Positions 11,640 through 23,339 of a DNA stretch of 64,000 bases are shown here, piece by piece (positions within the stretch are counted from its first letter, which is position 1; every line of letters starts with the position of its first letter). Source of the DNA: Nemertoderma westbladi. Its lineage: Eukaryota; Xenacoelomorpha; Nemertodermatida; Nemertodermatidae. The position numbers and the translations under genes were made by a program. The notes under the pieces were generated by a model that saw only the letters and a list, made by a program, of their open reading frames with translations, did not search any database and had not been told where the DNA came from. Where the stretch lies: assembly GCA_032718475.1 (NCBI GenBank), contig JAUCBJ010003887.1, forward strand, positions 1 to 64,000, written 5' to 3'.

Positions 11640-12392
11640 TTATTTACTTAAGAAGTCGGATCCACCTAACCAGCCTGGATTATCTATCAGTTCTTGAGGA
11701 GTTGCTCCTCTGGAAGCGATGTCGGCTGGATTAATCGTCCCAACGCAATGTCTCCATTGATCTACATTGGAGTTAATATCGTCATTATCTGAGGAGTATG
11801 GTGTTCCCTCAGTTGGATCGTCCACATCACTGCTCTCCACTTCCCATTCCTTTACTTGGTATACCTGTTGTTGAGGTAATCTCTCTTTGAGAGTTCTACG
11901 GGAAGGGCCAGTGAAGTACCAACCTACTCTAGTTCTTACCGCATAGGTTTGCAGTGGCTGCGGTTGAGCAGGCCGTTTCTCCAATGTCTCGAGCGCCTCA
12001 TGCGCGTTTTGGCCGATGAGTATTTGCACTCCAGGATAATCTGTCTGGAATCGAGGTATCTTAAGATGTTGGATGCTCTCATCCTCGTCCCAATTATAAA
12101 GGTCTGCTTGGGTAGTAGCGAAGTTCTTTATAGCCACCATTTTTACCGACCTTATCCTTTGTGCTCCTAATTTATCCTGGGGGGTGGACAACACACCTAC
12201 ATAGTAGTCTGCCGTTAGGGTAGATTTCCAAACCTGCATAATTCCTGACATATTCAATTTAGTCCGGAATTTGGGTTGTCCAGCAAAGATATCTTCGGCT
12301 AGTTCTTGATCGATGAATGTTCCTGTGCTGCCGGAGTCCAGGAGGGCGTTCACTATGTAACTTTTGTTAGGACCATGAACTCTTACCTGCAC
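11640..12392 (-). pseudogene. Element C pol remnant: protease fused to the RNase H tail
   Basis: Starts in the same frame as the gag upstream, separated only by a TAA (12402-12404) and three sense codons. DUF1758 protease with active site ALLDSGSTGTFID near residue 20 and the conserved block VQILIGQNAHEALE. After an acidic linker (SSDNDDINSN) the frame jumps straight to the end of RNase H (WRHCVGTINPADIASRG). RT and most of RNase H are therefore deleted in frame. A TAA follows FLSK; sense codons continue beyond it. Integrase is absent. Confidence 0.8.
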
Positions 12393-12401
12393 TACAGGAA
12401 A

Positions 12402-15400
12402 TTATCTGATTCCTACGTTGGAAGTTGGAGCTTTCCAAGATGGTTGTCTGGCAAAAGTAGTTGGGGGGAACTCATTGTCGGTGTCCTTTTCATAAGTAAG
12501 TGCTCGATACACTGCGGTATTTATTAGGTAACAGGATTCGTTGGCGTCGGAGAATTCGTCCGTATAGAATCCTTCCATCTCAGATTCTTGATCAGTGTCA
12601 TTTACATCACTGAATTGGACATGTAGTTCGGGCTCACTTACCTGACTCGGGTTGTCTCGTTCGAACTCACTGTGTAACAAGATGTGATGTTTCGCGCCAC
12701 ACTTTGCACACTTTACGTCGGAGTAACAGGTTCGCCGTTGGTGTCCTGATCTGAGGCAATTATAGCATAACCGCTTATTCCACAGGACTGTACGTCTGTC
12801 TACAAGGGATTTCTTTAGAAATTCAGCACACGCACTCAAACGGTGGGGCCCGTCGCACAGTGTACATTTTGGTTTGATGTTACTCACTTTACCTTGGGTA
12901 ACTTGATGCACTCTCGTTCTTTCTTCGGGCTTTCTTCCGTGAATTCTCTTAGGAGACGTAGGAGGAGTTGTTGTTACCTGTTCTCTCCTGTCACTGGTTC
13001 GAGACTTGTATTTACTTACGTCTTTATAGGTCTTGTTGTCGTAGTAAGATTTTGCTGTGTCTTTCCCGCTGTCCTCTTCTTGAAAAGCTTGGCTTTCGCC
13101 GTCGTCAGTATAACACACCGGTATTATCCTTCTCCTAGAAACGGGTTTCTCACTTACCTTATTTTCCGATGTTTTCTCTCTGGACTGCTTTATGAGTTGT
13201 AATTTTACTTCACTATCTAAGAAGGACATGAGATCAGCCATGGTAGGGCTTCGTCGTTGCTGTTCATTCATATACAACACTTTCTTGTCCCAGCGCGTAC
13301 ATACTCCACCCTTTGGTAAAGTAGAGACTACGGCTCCAATAACCATGGAACTCTGATATTCATGAGACTTACCTAACCAGTCCAATTGTCTACAGATTTC
13401 CTGAATCTCATCGGAAAACTCTATAATACCGCTACTAAGGAAGTTTCGGGGGGCTACTAATTTTGCATACAAATACTTAGCTATGTTATCCTTGTTACCA
13501 TACCTGATGTTTAATGTATCCCAAACTTGTCTTAATCGTTCTGGATGTCCAATAAACTTTAACGCCATTAACTTGGGAGGTCCTTCCAAGCACTTGATGA
13601 GGAACCTAAGTTTCTCTCCGTTAGATAGCACAGAGTTCTGTATGCTGTCTTTGTAATATTCGTTGAAAGGTAACCATTTCATCTCATCTCCATTGAATTT
13701 GACGATCTCTCCCACTTTAACCGCTCGGCGGGCTTCTGTTCTAGCCATCTGACACGTAAAGCTTTCTTGGGCCATCGTGTTATTTAATATCGAATTATTG
13801 GTATATAAATTTCTCGGATCATTGTCAGGTCTATAGGGGATATCATTAATAACAGGTCTATAATCACCCTTAATAGGGTTTGCTATAGGAGTTTCTACTT
13901 CACTAGCAGTATAGATGCGTGTAGGCTCCACACCTTGCGCATGTAATACTTCAGACCTAACAGGTTGACACAATTTTACAGGGGGTATTGGTATGCCTTT
14001 TTGTATATTGACTAACTTGTCGCGTTCCAGTGCGATACTTTGCTGCACTTCTTGCAACTCTGCCCTACCTTCCCTTACTGTTCCCTTAAGTTGGTGGACA
14101 GTCTCCTGCATCTGTCCGAGCAGGAGGTTCATCCCCCGCCGTCCCTCCTCTACCCACTCGACTGCTGAAGCGGGAGTCGCCAACATTGTAGCGGGCCGAC
14201 GCTGGACGACGGGAGACAAATCTTTGATTTCTCTCTCTGCTATCAGGACAGGGATATTCTCATGGACTGTTCTACCGGGTACAGGCAGTGTAGTACTATG
14301 TAAAGGGAATTTAGAGTTAAGCTCTGGAAGTACAGGGGTCTCTAGCACAGAAGTGACTTTGGGAACGACAGGCCTAATTATTTCAGGCTCATCAACTATT
14401 GTAGGGAGTCTTTTGACCTGAATAGTTTGGTCTGTGGGTTCCGTACTACCTAAGTCTGTGCTAGCTAGCCGTCTTCTAACAGCTGGGGGCAAATCAGGCA
14501 ATTTGTGACGGTGAGATGTTTTTCTATGCCTGCTTAGACGAGATCTATTTCCTCCACCTTCAGGATCGGTGGTTTCGCTTTCCTCCGATGATGTGTATCC
14601 CTGGCGTTTGGGAGTAGATCGTCTCATCATCTGCATTTGACTAGCAGTTAACTGTTTATTTATGTTGTCTTGCGTCTCTTGCAGATTTTCCAACTCCAGT
14701 TGGGTAGTCTGCTCAGACGCTCTCCGTTCTGCTTCTGCCACTGCCTTTTCCGCCTTTGCTTCTGCCGCCGCTGCCTTTCTTTCCGTTTCTGCTTCTGCCG
14801 CCGCTGCCTTTCTTTCCGCTTCTGCTTCTGCCATGGCCGCCGCCCTTTGTTCCTCTATCCGTTTTTTCTTTACTTGTTCTTCTTGGACTCTAACGAGGCG
14901 GAGTTTTTCATCAAATTTAGCTTGGTTTGCAGCTAACATTTCCGCATCGATTGCGTCCAACACAAGCTTGGTTCCTTCACTATTAGGGTGAAGTCCAGAC
15001 AGTCGTCTCCTCAACTCTTCGTCTCCTATGAATCGCTGATAGTCTGACAGATAGATGTCAATGGCGTCTCTAGTTCGCGGCTTCTCTGCTGCTGTTAATT
15101 CGCTTTCCACTTCGCTTTCCACCTCGCTTTCCACCTCGCTTTCCACTTGAGAAGAAGTGGCGTCGGTTGATTCTTCATAGGTTGGCCGCTCATCATAAAC
15201 CGTATCCGCCATCTTCGCTCCGCGTTCGGGCGTCCGCTCAACAGTATCCGAACTACTGGAGCTATCGGGCCGCTGAGAACTAGGTTCTTGGCTAGGAGGT
15301 TGCTGCTGTTTTATAGCTTCTTCTTGATCCCGCTTGACTTGGGCCCGAGTGCCTATGGCAGACCAACGGCGCTTCACTAACTTCGCAAATTGCGAAATCG

Positions 15401-15560
15401 CTTCTACCAACCTAGGTTCTGACACAACCACTGCAGGGGTTGCCCTTCTTACAGTATGAGGGGTTTCAGACATCGGTCTGGGATTATCTACACTTTGATC
15501 TGAGAAACAGGCTGTTGTTTCTAGGAGACTATCTGACAGAGTTTGCCTTGTGTCAGCCAT
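12402..15560 (-). CDS. Element C gag, long and intact
   Basis: A 1052-aa ORF. N-terminal third is disordered and charged, with an ESEV repeat (15100-15148, 12-bp unit) and a long Ala/Glu/Lys coiled coil containing 11-residue repeats (14740-14880). The middle holds the DUF1759 gag domain (FNEYYKDSIQNSVLSNGEKL to about residue 790). The C-terminal part has knuckle-like Cys/His motifs (CTLCDGPHRLSAC, CYNCLRSGHQRRTC, CAKCGAKHHILLH). Product would build virus-like particles. It is about twice the size of a usual BEL gag, because of the coiled-coil extension. Full length with no lesion while the pol is deleted, which fits a non-autonomous element selected for packaging. Confidence 0.85.
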   Translation of the reverse strand: MADTRQTLSDSLLETTACFSDQSVDNPRPMSETPHTVRRATPAVVVSEPRLVEAISQFAKLVKRRWSAIGTRAQVKRDQEEAIKQQQPPSQEPSSQRPDSSSSSDTVERTPERGAKMADTVYDERPTYEESTDATSSQVESEVESEVESEVESELTAAEKPRTRDAIDIYLSDYQRFIGDEELRRRLSGLHPNSEGTKLVLDAIDAEMLAANQAKFDEKLRLVRVQEEQVKKKRIEEQRAAAMAEAEAERKAAAAEAETERKAAAAEAKAEKAVAEAERRASEQTTQLELENLQETQDNINKQLTASQMQMMRRSTPKRQGYTSSEESETTDPEGGGNRSRLSRHRKTSHRHKLPDLPPAVRRRLASTDLGSTEPTDQTIQVKRLPTIVDEPEIIRPVVPKVTSVLETPVLPELNSKFPLHSTTLPVPGRTVHENIPVLIAEREIKDLSPVVQRRPATMLATPASAVEWVEEGRRGMNLLLGQMQETVHQLKGTVREGRAELQEVQQSIALERDKLVNIQKGIPIPPVKLCQPVRSEVLHAQGVEPTRIYTASEVETPIANPIKGDYRPVINDIPYRPDNDPRNLYTNNSILNNTMAQESFTCQMARTEARRAVKVGEIVKFNGDEMKWLPFNEYYKDSIQNSVLSNGEKLRFLIKCLEGPPKLMALKFIGHPERLRQVWDTLNIRYGNKDNIAKYLYAKLVAPRNFLSSGIIEFSDEIQEICRQLDWLGKSHEYQSSMVIGAVVSTLPKGGVCTRWDKKVLYMNEQQRRSPTMADLMSFLDSEVKLQLIKQSREKTSENKVSEKPVSRRRIIPVCYTDDGESQAFQEEDSGKDTAKSYYDNKTYKDVSKYKSRTSDRREQVTTTPPTSPKRIHGRKPEERTRVHQVTQGKVSNIKPKCTLCDGPHRLSACAEFLKKSLVDRRTVLWNKRLCYNCLRSGHQRRTCYSDVKCAKCGAKHHILLHSEFERDNPSQVSEPELHVQFSDVNDTDQESEMEGFYTDEFSDANESCYLINTAVYRALTYEKDTDNEFPPTTFARQPSWKAPTSNVGIR

Positions 15561-15699
15561 GTTTGATTGTACAGTTGAATGCCTACTGCTATATTACAGT
15601 TAAAGCAAGTCTAGTAATTCAGTATCACTATTAGCCTAATAATTAATTACCGATACTGCTACTCAGTGTAGCGTGATATATATATAATATATTAGAATA

Positions 15700-15960
15700 C
15701 CGGTATGCTTATAATATATATATAAGTATTATTACAGACTAGATTTGTCACAGAGTACCGGTATATAAATTTAGCACAAATATATATAAATATACAATAG
15801 GCCTATCGGGAATAATGGTATACAGCTGACACTTATAGTATATATAAGTATAATTATTACAGACTAGAATTAATTACAGAATAACGGTATGATTTCAGCC
15901 CAAATTCATAGAAATAAATATAATAAGCCTATGGTAAATACCGGTATGTCAATTATTTTT
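15700..15960. repeat. Two diverged copies of a unit of about 125 bp
   Basis: Both copies carry ATATATAAGTAT, ATTACAGACTAGA, a CGGTAT motif and AATAGGCCTAT or AATAAGCCTAT in the same order. Confidence 0.55.
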
Positions 15961-16869
15961 AGAATAATTGAATTTCTGAATATTTTAGGGTTACTTGGTT
16001 ACTTTAACTTACTTTGTTACCGTTATTTAAGCAGTAGTCCAACTGATTTTGAGATCTAGTTGTTGTATGGCAGGCCTACTATTTATAAATCGTTTGAGTT
16101 GATTTATAATAGATATATACCCGTTTAAAAGGGGTTTTGTCAATATTTGAAATAAATGTTATTATTTCTGGGGGAGTCACTACACAGAAGCTGTGCGCTC
16201 TCAGTGAAGTGCTACCTATGGGACACTAAAACAGATAATTCTAATTTACCTAAGTTACTTAATACTACAAATTACTTACGATACGGGTGAAATTAAATCT
16301 CTAATTAAACACAACAAAAATATTACGTACGAAATTTTTAGGGTAATTTTACAGGAAGTCTACAAACCAGTCTAACAAAGGGTTAGAATTCTGGTTATTA
16401 CAACGGACAGGGTACTACGGTATTTGAAATAATAAGTAGTAGTAAATATATTGCACTGTCCAGATAGGAAAATACCACCGCCTGACGACCTATAACCGTA
16501 TCGCTATAGGTACTACGTTATGTATCACGGAGTGTTCCTACCTAGAAGCTAATTACCGCGGACTACCAGATCCAGCGTGCCTATTAACCACTTTACAACA
16601 CAAATATACTGCCTACACACTAATTACTTCGGAAAGCACTGTACACTAAACCCTAAATTAGGTACAAGTACTGGTACAACAAATAATCAGTAGTTAAATA
16701 TACTTGAACAGTTAAAAGAACCACGGCATCTGCTGGAGTGACCGAAGCACAAAGTCACCAGTCTTTTCCTACGCCAAGCAGCCCGTGTAGTACCGGGGTT
16801 AATTTAACTATAACGGTATGTGTAACAACACAATTACTGTAGGAATAAACTTGGGGACATGAATGTTGC

Positions 16870-17500
16870 GAATAATCGCATAAACTCTGAATAATAAATA
16901 TTACGCTACCCGTACAGAATACTCAAACAAAATACAAACCAAACGCTGGCAGACTACCACCAAGCCTAAATAAACTACAGTATGTGTAGATTCCAAAATG
17001 GTTAGTTAGTATGCGTTCTAACACGGTAGTACGACTTATTCTTTAAGAGGGGATTGACCTTACAGCTATGGCTGCCCCAACTTACTAACTGGCACTCTAT
17101 CGGACAAACTCTACACACACAGCAATCTCTTCAGACCTAATAATAGCTAGACAACAATCCAGCCTACAAAATATCTGAGTAATAACTATTATGGTACCTG
17201 AACAGACCACACAAACAAACACAGGCCAAAACGTTGGCAGAATACTGTCAAGCCTAAATAAACTACAGTATGTGCAGATTCCAAAATGGTTAGTTAGTAT
17301 GCGTTCTAACACGGTAGTACGACTTATTCTTTAAGAGGGGATTGACCTTACAGCTATGGCTGCCCCAACTTACTAACTGGCACTCTATCGGACAAACTCT
17401 ACACACGCAGTAATCTCTCCAAACCCAACAACAATCCGACAACAGTCCGGCCTACAGTTATCTGAACAATCTGAGCAGACTTACACGTCTTCAGCTCAAT
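16870..17500. repeat. 288-bp tandem repeat, about 2.2 copies
   Basis: The segment starting GATTCCAAAATGGTTAGTTA occurs at 16989 and again at 17277, near-identical for more than 120 bp; the preceding AAGCCTAAATAAACTACAGT block is also doubled. Confidence 0.8.
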
Positions 17501-17639
17501 ATTAACTTACTAGGAAATAAAACTGACAGAAATAAGCAAACTATACAAAAGAATGAGGGGTGATCAATCCCTATTCCCCTGGTAGCCTACAATATACAAT
17601 AGATCACAATCGAAATAATACTAATATACTTGTACTGGA

Positions 17640-17776
17640 AGTACCGGTTAGGACAGTTGGGCCTACAGACCTACAGAAGTACCGGTTCTGGCAGTTGGAC
17701 CTACGGACCTACAGCAGTACCGGTTCTGGCAGTTGGGCCTACTGACCTACAGAAGTACCGGTTCAGGTTTACCGGT
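17640..17776. repeat. 38-bp tandem repeat, about 3.5 copies
   Basis: Units start at 17640, 17678, 17716 and 17754, each opening with AGTACCGGTT and containing GCAGTTGG and GACCTACAG (or close variants). Confidence 0.85.
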
Positions 17777-17829
17777 CGACCGGTACTTTCAACTTTATTG
17801 CTTACTGCAATAAAGACAATAACTGTTAT

Positions 17830-19062
17830 TGTACGCGCTTTTGAAGACCTTTAGCAGTTTAACCTGCCAAAATTTATATGTCTTTTGGTTTATAAATAGA
17901 CTTTAGAAGATGACAAATATTTAATACCAATAAACACAACATTAGCAGAAGCCAGCCTAGTGCGCGTCCATTCACCCGCTGGATATTCCCGGGAGACTGG
18001 ATTCTGAGGGCTTAGATTATTATTGCAGTGTAAGCTTACTGTATTATTCGATTGATCGTTAATAAATAATTTCTGACGAATATTATTCACTTTCGGGAAA
18101 TATTAGCAGTTCCTTTAGGACGTGGCGCTCTATCTATTTAAACAGAGCTATGACTTATACTAATCACAACGGTAAGTCGGTAAGGCTTATGATTCACGTA
18201 TGAGGCGCATTCTTTAGGAAATGCTTAGTTATCAGTCACAATCATGCACACTACCGGTAACACACAATACTGCTCACTGATTTGCCGACCGTCAATGAAT
18301 TTTATCATATATAAAGAGAACAGCAACGGATTCATGTAGTGCTTATCAAATAGCATTAAATTCACTACAAACCACAATAATATAAGTCGCAATCGCTATA
18401 TATAACCCGTCTCTCTAACCTGTAGTGTATCAAGAAAATTGGGAAATTTGGGTTCTTTATAAATGTTCTCCAAATAATATTCAACCAAACAACAGCAAAC
18501 CATTAAGACGGTAGGTTAAGATATGATATGACAATGTACTGATATGGACCGATAACAGTTATACGCTCTATAATCTTAAGCCTACTAATGTTTCTTCTAA
18601 AGTCTGAAACGAATTGACTCTAGAGCCGGTGTTCCTGGCCTAGATAGAAACAACACAACAGTATCACAAAAACAGTAAGACTGAACACTCCTAGTATGAT
18701 CGACCAAATATCTACACGTCGACAGAAAAAATCGCTCTGATTGGCTCAAGCCAAACAAAGAACCATGCGTCCAATGGCTGTTTCCATGCCAGCAACCAGC
18801 TGCGAGATGTCGCAATCTGAATCATCAAGGCCAAGCCGTGTAAAGGTATTTGGTGCATTGCAGGTTTTTTGCCTTACCATGTCCGCCAAAGCACGTATAT
18901 AGAAGAATGACTTTTATGTCCGTTAAAACACCTGTAACGGTACCTTGCGGGCGAGGGGAATATATATACAGTTAGAGAACCTTTATAGAGTATTCCAGCG
19001 CCTGGGGGGAAACTGGATTGCGAAGCAAAAGGGGCCAGTTATATCCCACAGAAGCTTATACA
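17830..19062 (-). repeat. 5' LTR of element C
   Basis: Same 1233-bp TG...CA unit as 5589-6821. Its right side carries the AAATC duplication (19063-19067) followed by outer-element protease. The left side is the C leader, which places C on the minus strand with this as the 5' LTR. Confidence 0.85.
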
Positions 19063-20997
19063 AAATCCTCAAAGGTAGGGAAGCAGAGATCCCATAACGA
19101 TAAGGAAGTGTATGTACACCAGCATCCAAGACGACCAGGTTCAACCAGGTTTGTCGGACGAGGACGGTGAAGCGAGTGTGAGGGAGGTGACTTGCCAGGG
19201 ATTCACCACTGATAGTTTATTGACCAGCGCGAGGACGTATCTATCATCGGCCACGTCAGAAATATTCAGCGTGATACCGGTAAAACTTACTGGAGACAAG
19301 GGATCAAAGAGAACATATGTGATGTTGGACACTGCGTCTACATTATCATATGTAGACGAGGAAGTAGCAAGAGCCGTTTCCAGCTTCCGGGATGCCGAGG
19401 AAATCAAAATAGAGTTAAAATCTATGCATGGGGTAGGAGACGTTAAGGGACATAAAATTTATGTAGAACTACATCCTGAGAGAAGAGCACACTCGCCAAG
19501 AGCAGAGAACGTTGCCATTGGATGGATTTAAGTGTCTAGCTATGAAGGGGTTAGGCAGGCAGTTAGGTAAGGTGCCACTGATGAGTCCCATAGCACAGGA
19601 GTATTTTGACAAGCTCAGAATACTGAGACAGCAGGTAGGTTATAGGAATGTGTCTATGTTAATTGGAGCAGAACAGCTGATCACGCACCAAATATGGGAA
19701 ACGAGACCAGCTGAGCCATATGTAAATAGGCCACACACCCATAGGACTATATTAGGTTGGTATACACGAGTACCCATGTCCTATGAGTTTTCAGGTGGCG
19801 ACAAGCCAAAGGATGGACACGACGAATTACAACCTATAACACAACAACTGTTAGTAGAACCACCAGACGTAGACGAGTTTAGGAGAACCTGTATTGACCA
19901 CTATAGCGACTTTAGCAAGTCGGACAAGGATTTGATTCCCAACAATGTTACGTTGTCGGAACCACTCTATAATGACCGGACAGATAGTGAGCCCGAGGAC
20001 TACTGTTATCTGACCCATGGGTCTGGTTTAGTGGCCCACGCCACTTATTATAGTAACGTTTTGACTTATACCAATATAGTGGAGGGTCAGGTGGCAAAGT
20101 ATCGAGACCTCGACACTTTCCAATTCAGTGAAGAGGAGTTACAAAAGGAATTGATACGCCAGGAACTCGAGACAGGAGCTAGAACCATCAAATGGCTGGA
20201 TAGGGACGCGATGGAACCCAGTGGATACAATCTAACCATGTCCACCGACGAGAAGCGATCGCTAGAAATGATGGAAGAAACCATACATCTGTTACCAACA
20301 GGACACTTTGAAGTTGGAATGTTGTGGCATCAACAACCTCCTAAGTTTGCGTTTACTTGCGACATCGAGGCAATGTTTCACCAGGTAAAAGCCTGTAAGG
20401 CAGACCAGGATAGTCTCCGATTTCTCTGGTACGAGAATGAAGAACTATCCAGCCCAGTGGTTACATACCAGATGTATGTCAGGATATTCGGCGCCCGCAA
20501 CAGTCCCAACGGCATGCTGTTTGTCTTAAAGAAAATAGTGACAGCCCAGATTGGTAAGTATCCAGTAGATGTAATCGAGTCCATCCTAAGGAACTTCTAC
20601 ATGGATGACGGATTGGTGTCCAAGGACACAGTGGAACAAGCCATAGAAGTGGCTCACGGTCTACAGGAGTGCTTGGCTATGGGAGGTTTCCCACTGACCA
20701 AGTTCACCACTAATTCAGAGGCCTTATTAGAGTCGTTCCCAGTAAAGGATCGTGGGAGCAGAGACATTGAGTTGAGTGTAGAACCCATCCCCATGGCGCA
20801 AGTACTGGTTGGTTGGAATCCAAATACGGATAAATTCCAGGTGAGAGTTAGGTTTGAACCCAGTAGCCCAGACAAGACTTTGACCAAGAGAATCTGCTTA
20901 TCGACCATGAGTAGACTATTTGACCAGATGAACTTTATCAGTCCGGTAATATTACAGGCTCGCATATGTATGAGGAAAAGGAAAATCTGGCTGTCTG
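19063..20997 (+). pseudogene. Outer-element protease and RT, copy 2 (in place)
   Basis: Same content and same lesions as 6822-8756: protease DTAS, frameshift near 19511, RT with YMDD near 20603, finger deletion near 20341. It ends in GTCTG directly before the B LTR. The continuation of this RT/RNase H lies 19.3 kb away at 40324 (DLEWDEP block), so this is the copy interrupted by element B. The shared finger deletion predates the duplication. Confidence 0.85.
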
Positions 20998-23304
20998 TGT
21001 AAGGTCCAGTAGTATACCGCTTACCAAATCCTAGTAACGATTGTATCTTACCGTAAGATCTAGTAATGTATACGGGCTCGTACAGTATCTGACAACAAAT
21101 CCCAGTCCAGGATATCTAAACAAACAGATACAATACACAAACGACTACTGGCGAGGAACAGAGCCTAGTGTATATTCTATGTACGTGAGCGGGTCTAATG
21201 CCTACGAACTAGACGAAAGGATACCTGTCCTCTAACTGGTGAGGCAGATGTACAGTTACAGTAACAGACCAAACTCACGGGAAAACAATCCCCGCGCAGC
21301 GAATCCTAACTATCGCTGACAGTCCTAAATACCGTAACTTGCCGCGGTTTTGTTTATATGGTTTATATACGAGCTAGTGGGTTAACAGACCTAGCGTAAC
21401 AACGCTGATTCATGTCCTAAATCAGTCGAAAAGGGGTCGTGCCTAATGTAACAATAACTGATCCCCCTGTACGAAATCAGTCTAAAAGGTCAGGCCTAAA
21501 TGTAACAATACTTCTGAACAGGAAGCAACAGTTTAATAACGAAATGAAATACTCTCTCTTGGCGTAACTAAATATCAGATCCTAATTTACAAATGCAGAT
21601 AATTTCTACCTAAAATAATGTATACAGTAGTGCGCTATAGCTAGTAGAACTCTAAGGGCGAATATGTTTTAGGGCGTGTGTGTGTGGGTGTGTTACAAAT
21701 AAAACAATTTTATGTATCTCTTTTACTAGGTTTTAGTGATTTTCTGACCGAAATGATACCGTGCGCTAGCTACTAAAATAAACTAGTCGCGTTTTGTAGA
21801 ACTTTATACTCACAAATGACGTCAAAGCTCTCTCCTTCCTATCCACAACTCAATGGGCAACCACGGTGTTAGTAACTACACCCGTGATCGGCACTAATAC
21901 CAGATTCTGTTTGTAAGATAAGAAATAGTGGTTAATCGCTACCGTATGTTAGCTGATCTGGTATACTAATTTAATTCTAGAACTTTGTTGCCGCGGTAGT
22001 TAGCAGCAATACCTATCAGTGCGTGGCAAGGCGCGGTGGGATATTAATAAAACCTCCCTAGGCCAAGCAGTGTGCCGGTAGCAGAAATGCTCCTTGCCTG
22101 ATCAAATAGCTAACTCCAGACAGGGGGGGGGGGGGGTACTAATGTACGTTCTACAAAGCGAACCGGTACCAAACAGTCCGTACTACGAATCACTAAATTA
22201 TGGAACATATGCTGTCCGTACCTATGTACTCGCGTACTGACGAATGGCAATAGTTCGCACCTGTAGGAAGTACAGGTTAACCCAGGGGTTCGCAGGACAT
22301 AACAAAGGGGGGGGGGGGGTTCCTGTCTAAATGTAATTATTTGTTCCTAAATTTGCGGCGTCCAGGACGGCGTCACGCTTACCCTGATCTATAGGTCTTA
22401 GGGCGGGCAAGGGCGTCGAACAAAGTCTTACCTTTCTCACAAAGCGGGCGCTGCATGGCAAGTGGAGTATTTCGAAAGGCAAAGGGGGTGCGCGGTCAAA
22501 TCCAATGTGGGCGCTAGCGTGTTGTGGACATCTTTCCCCTGCGTTGCTGACGGCCTAACGGTCTAGGCTGCCATCTTCCCGATGTTTGGCTGTCCCAAAG
22601 TTTGACCAAAAGAAAACATGTTCAGGAATTTGCAGTATATTTACAGTTTTAGCAAAGGATTTATCAAACAGATTTAACAAAGTTTCAACAAGAAACCAAA
22701 TAAACTAATAACAATTTACTAAAGATACTAGCGAAGTATAAGGTATTAGGTATTAGTGAGGGGTGTTAAGAAGGTGATAACCGAAGGCAAACCGGCCTTT
22801 TATACTAAATATCGCACATGGAAACCAAACAGAATTTTCCACAGCTTCACATTTGAGCAATAAAGTGCTTTATGCCCTATGATTGGCCCAGCTCATCGTT
22901 CAACGCAATCCGGCCCTTACACTAATCTGGGACATGGAATCCTAACAGAATTTTCCATAGCCTCACATTTGAGCAATAAGATATTTTATGCCCCATGATT
23001 GGCCTGGCTCATCGTTCGCTACGTTGTACGCTTCTCATTGGTCCACCAATTTGCACCAAATGAAAATAAATGGCCCCAAAATACAAATTTCCCGACCGGG
23101 ATTCGAACTCGTAACCTATCTGTAATGTAACCAACGCCTTAACCATCTGACCACTACGCCACGAGAGTACCTAGGGGATTTATGTGTACAAATATGAATA
23201 GGCATATTACATTACTGTAACTTAATCAAAATGCGTCGGATTTTCGAAAGTTTTTACGTTAAAGTTAAACTACAAATGCTATCTTATAGTGAAATAATTC
23301 ATCA
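20998..23304 (-). repeat. 3' LTR of element B (left LTR)
   Basis: 2307 bp. Contains G runs at 22123-22136 (14 G) and 22307-22319 (13 G), two diverged copies of a unit of about 120 bp (ACATTTGAGCAATAA... near 22850 and 22965), CCAAT-type motifs and a tRNA-like segment near the U3 end. Matches 38015-40323 throughout with scattered differences. Confidence 0.9.
23091..23170 (-). repeat. tRNA-like segment (tRNA-derived) inside the B LTR
   Basis: On the minus strand an A-box-like TGGCGTAGTGG, a Leu/Ser-type D-arm (GGTTAAGGCG) and a B-box-like AGTTCGAATCC in proper order. T-stem pairing is imperfect and there is no good acceptor stem, so this is not a working tRNA gene but a tRNA-derived unit, near the start of U3 in element sense. 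Confidence 0.6.
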
Positions 23305-23312
23305 CCGCTCCA

Positions 23313-23339
23313 TGAAAACAGTAAGTAAGACTGTTTTCA
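23313..23339. repeat. Perfect hairpin just inside the 3' LTR of B
   Basis: TGAAAACAGT / ACTGTTTTCA, 10-bp perfect arms with a 7-base loop, eight bases from the LTR edge, in the place where a polypurine tract is expected. Confidence 0.8.

Larger units (their letters stand above)
15561..17829 (-). other. Element C leader between 5' LTR and gag
   Basis: An unusually long leader (2.27 kb) without convincing ORFs. It holds three tandem-repeat blocks listed separately. I found no obvious tRNA primer site next to the LTR at 17829. Confidence 0.55.
5589..19062 (-). mobile_element. BEL/Pao element C, non-autonomous and rearranged
   Basis: LTRs of 1233 bp at 5589-6821 and 17830-19062 (TG...CA) are flanked on their outer sides by AAATC, so both belong to one insertion in the outer element. 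Minus-strand gag (15560-12402) and a short pol remnant lie inside. The left part of the interior (next to the left LTR) has been replaced by a copy of outer-element protease/RT plus part of the B LTR (6822-9165). The pol has lost RT and integrase, so C could only have moved with help from another element. Confidence 0.75.

Noticed and set aside
14662-14991. Plus-strand Ser/Ala- and Cys/Phe-rich ORFs
   Set aside because: Shadows of the Ala/Glu coiled-coil repeats of the element C gag on the other strand.
22123-22319. Long G runs as functional quadruplexes
   Set aside because: Run lengths differ between the two LTRs (13 against 8 at the second run), as expected for slippage or sequencing error; no further support.
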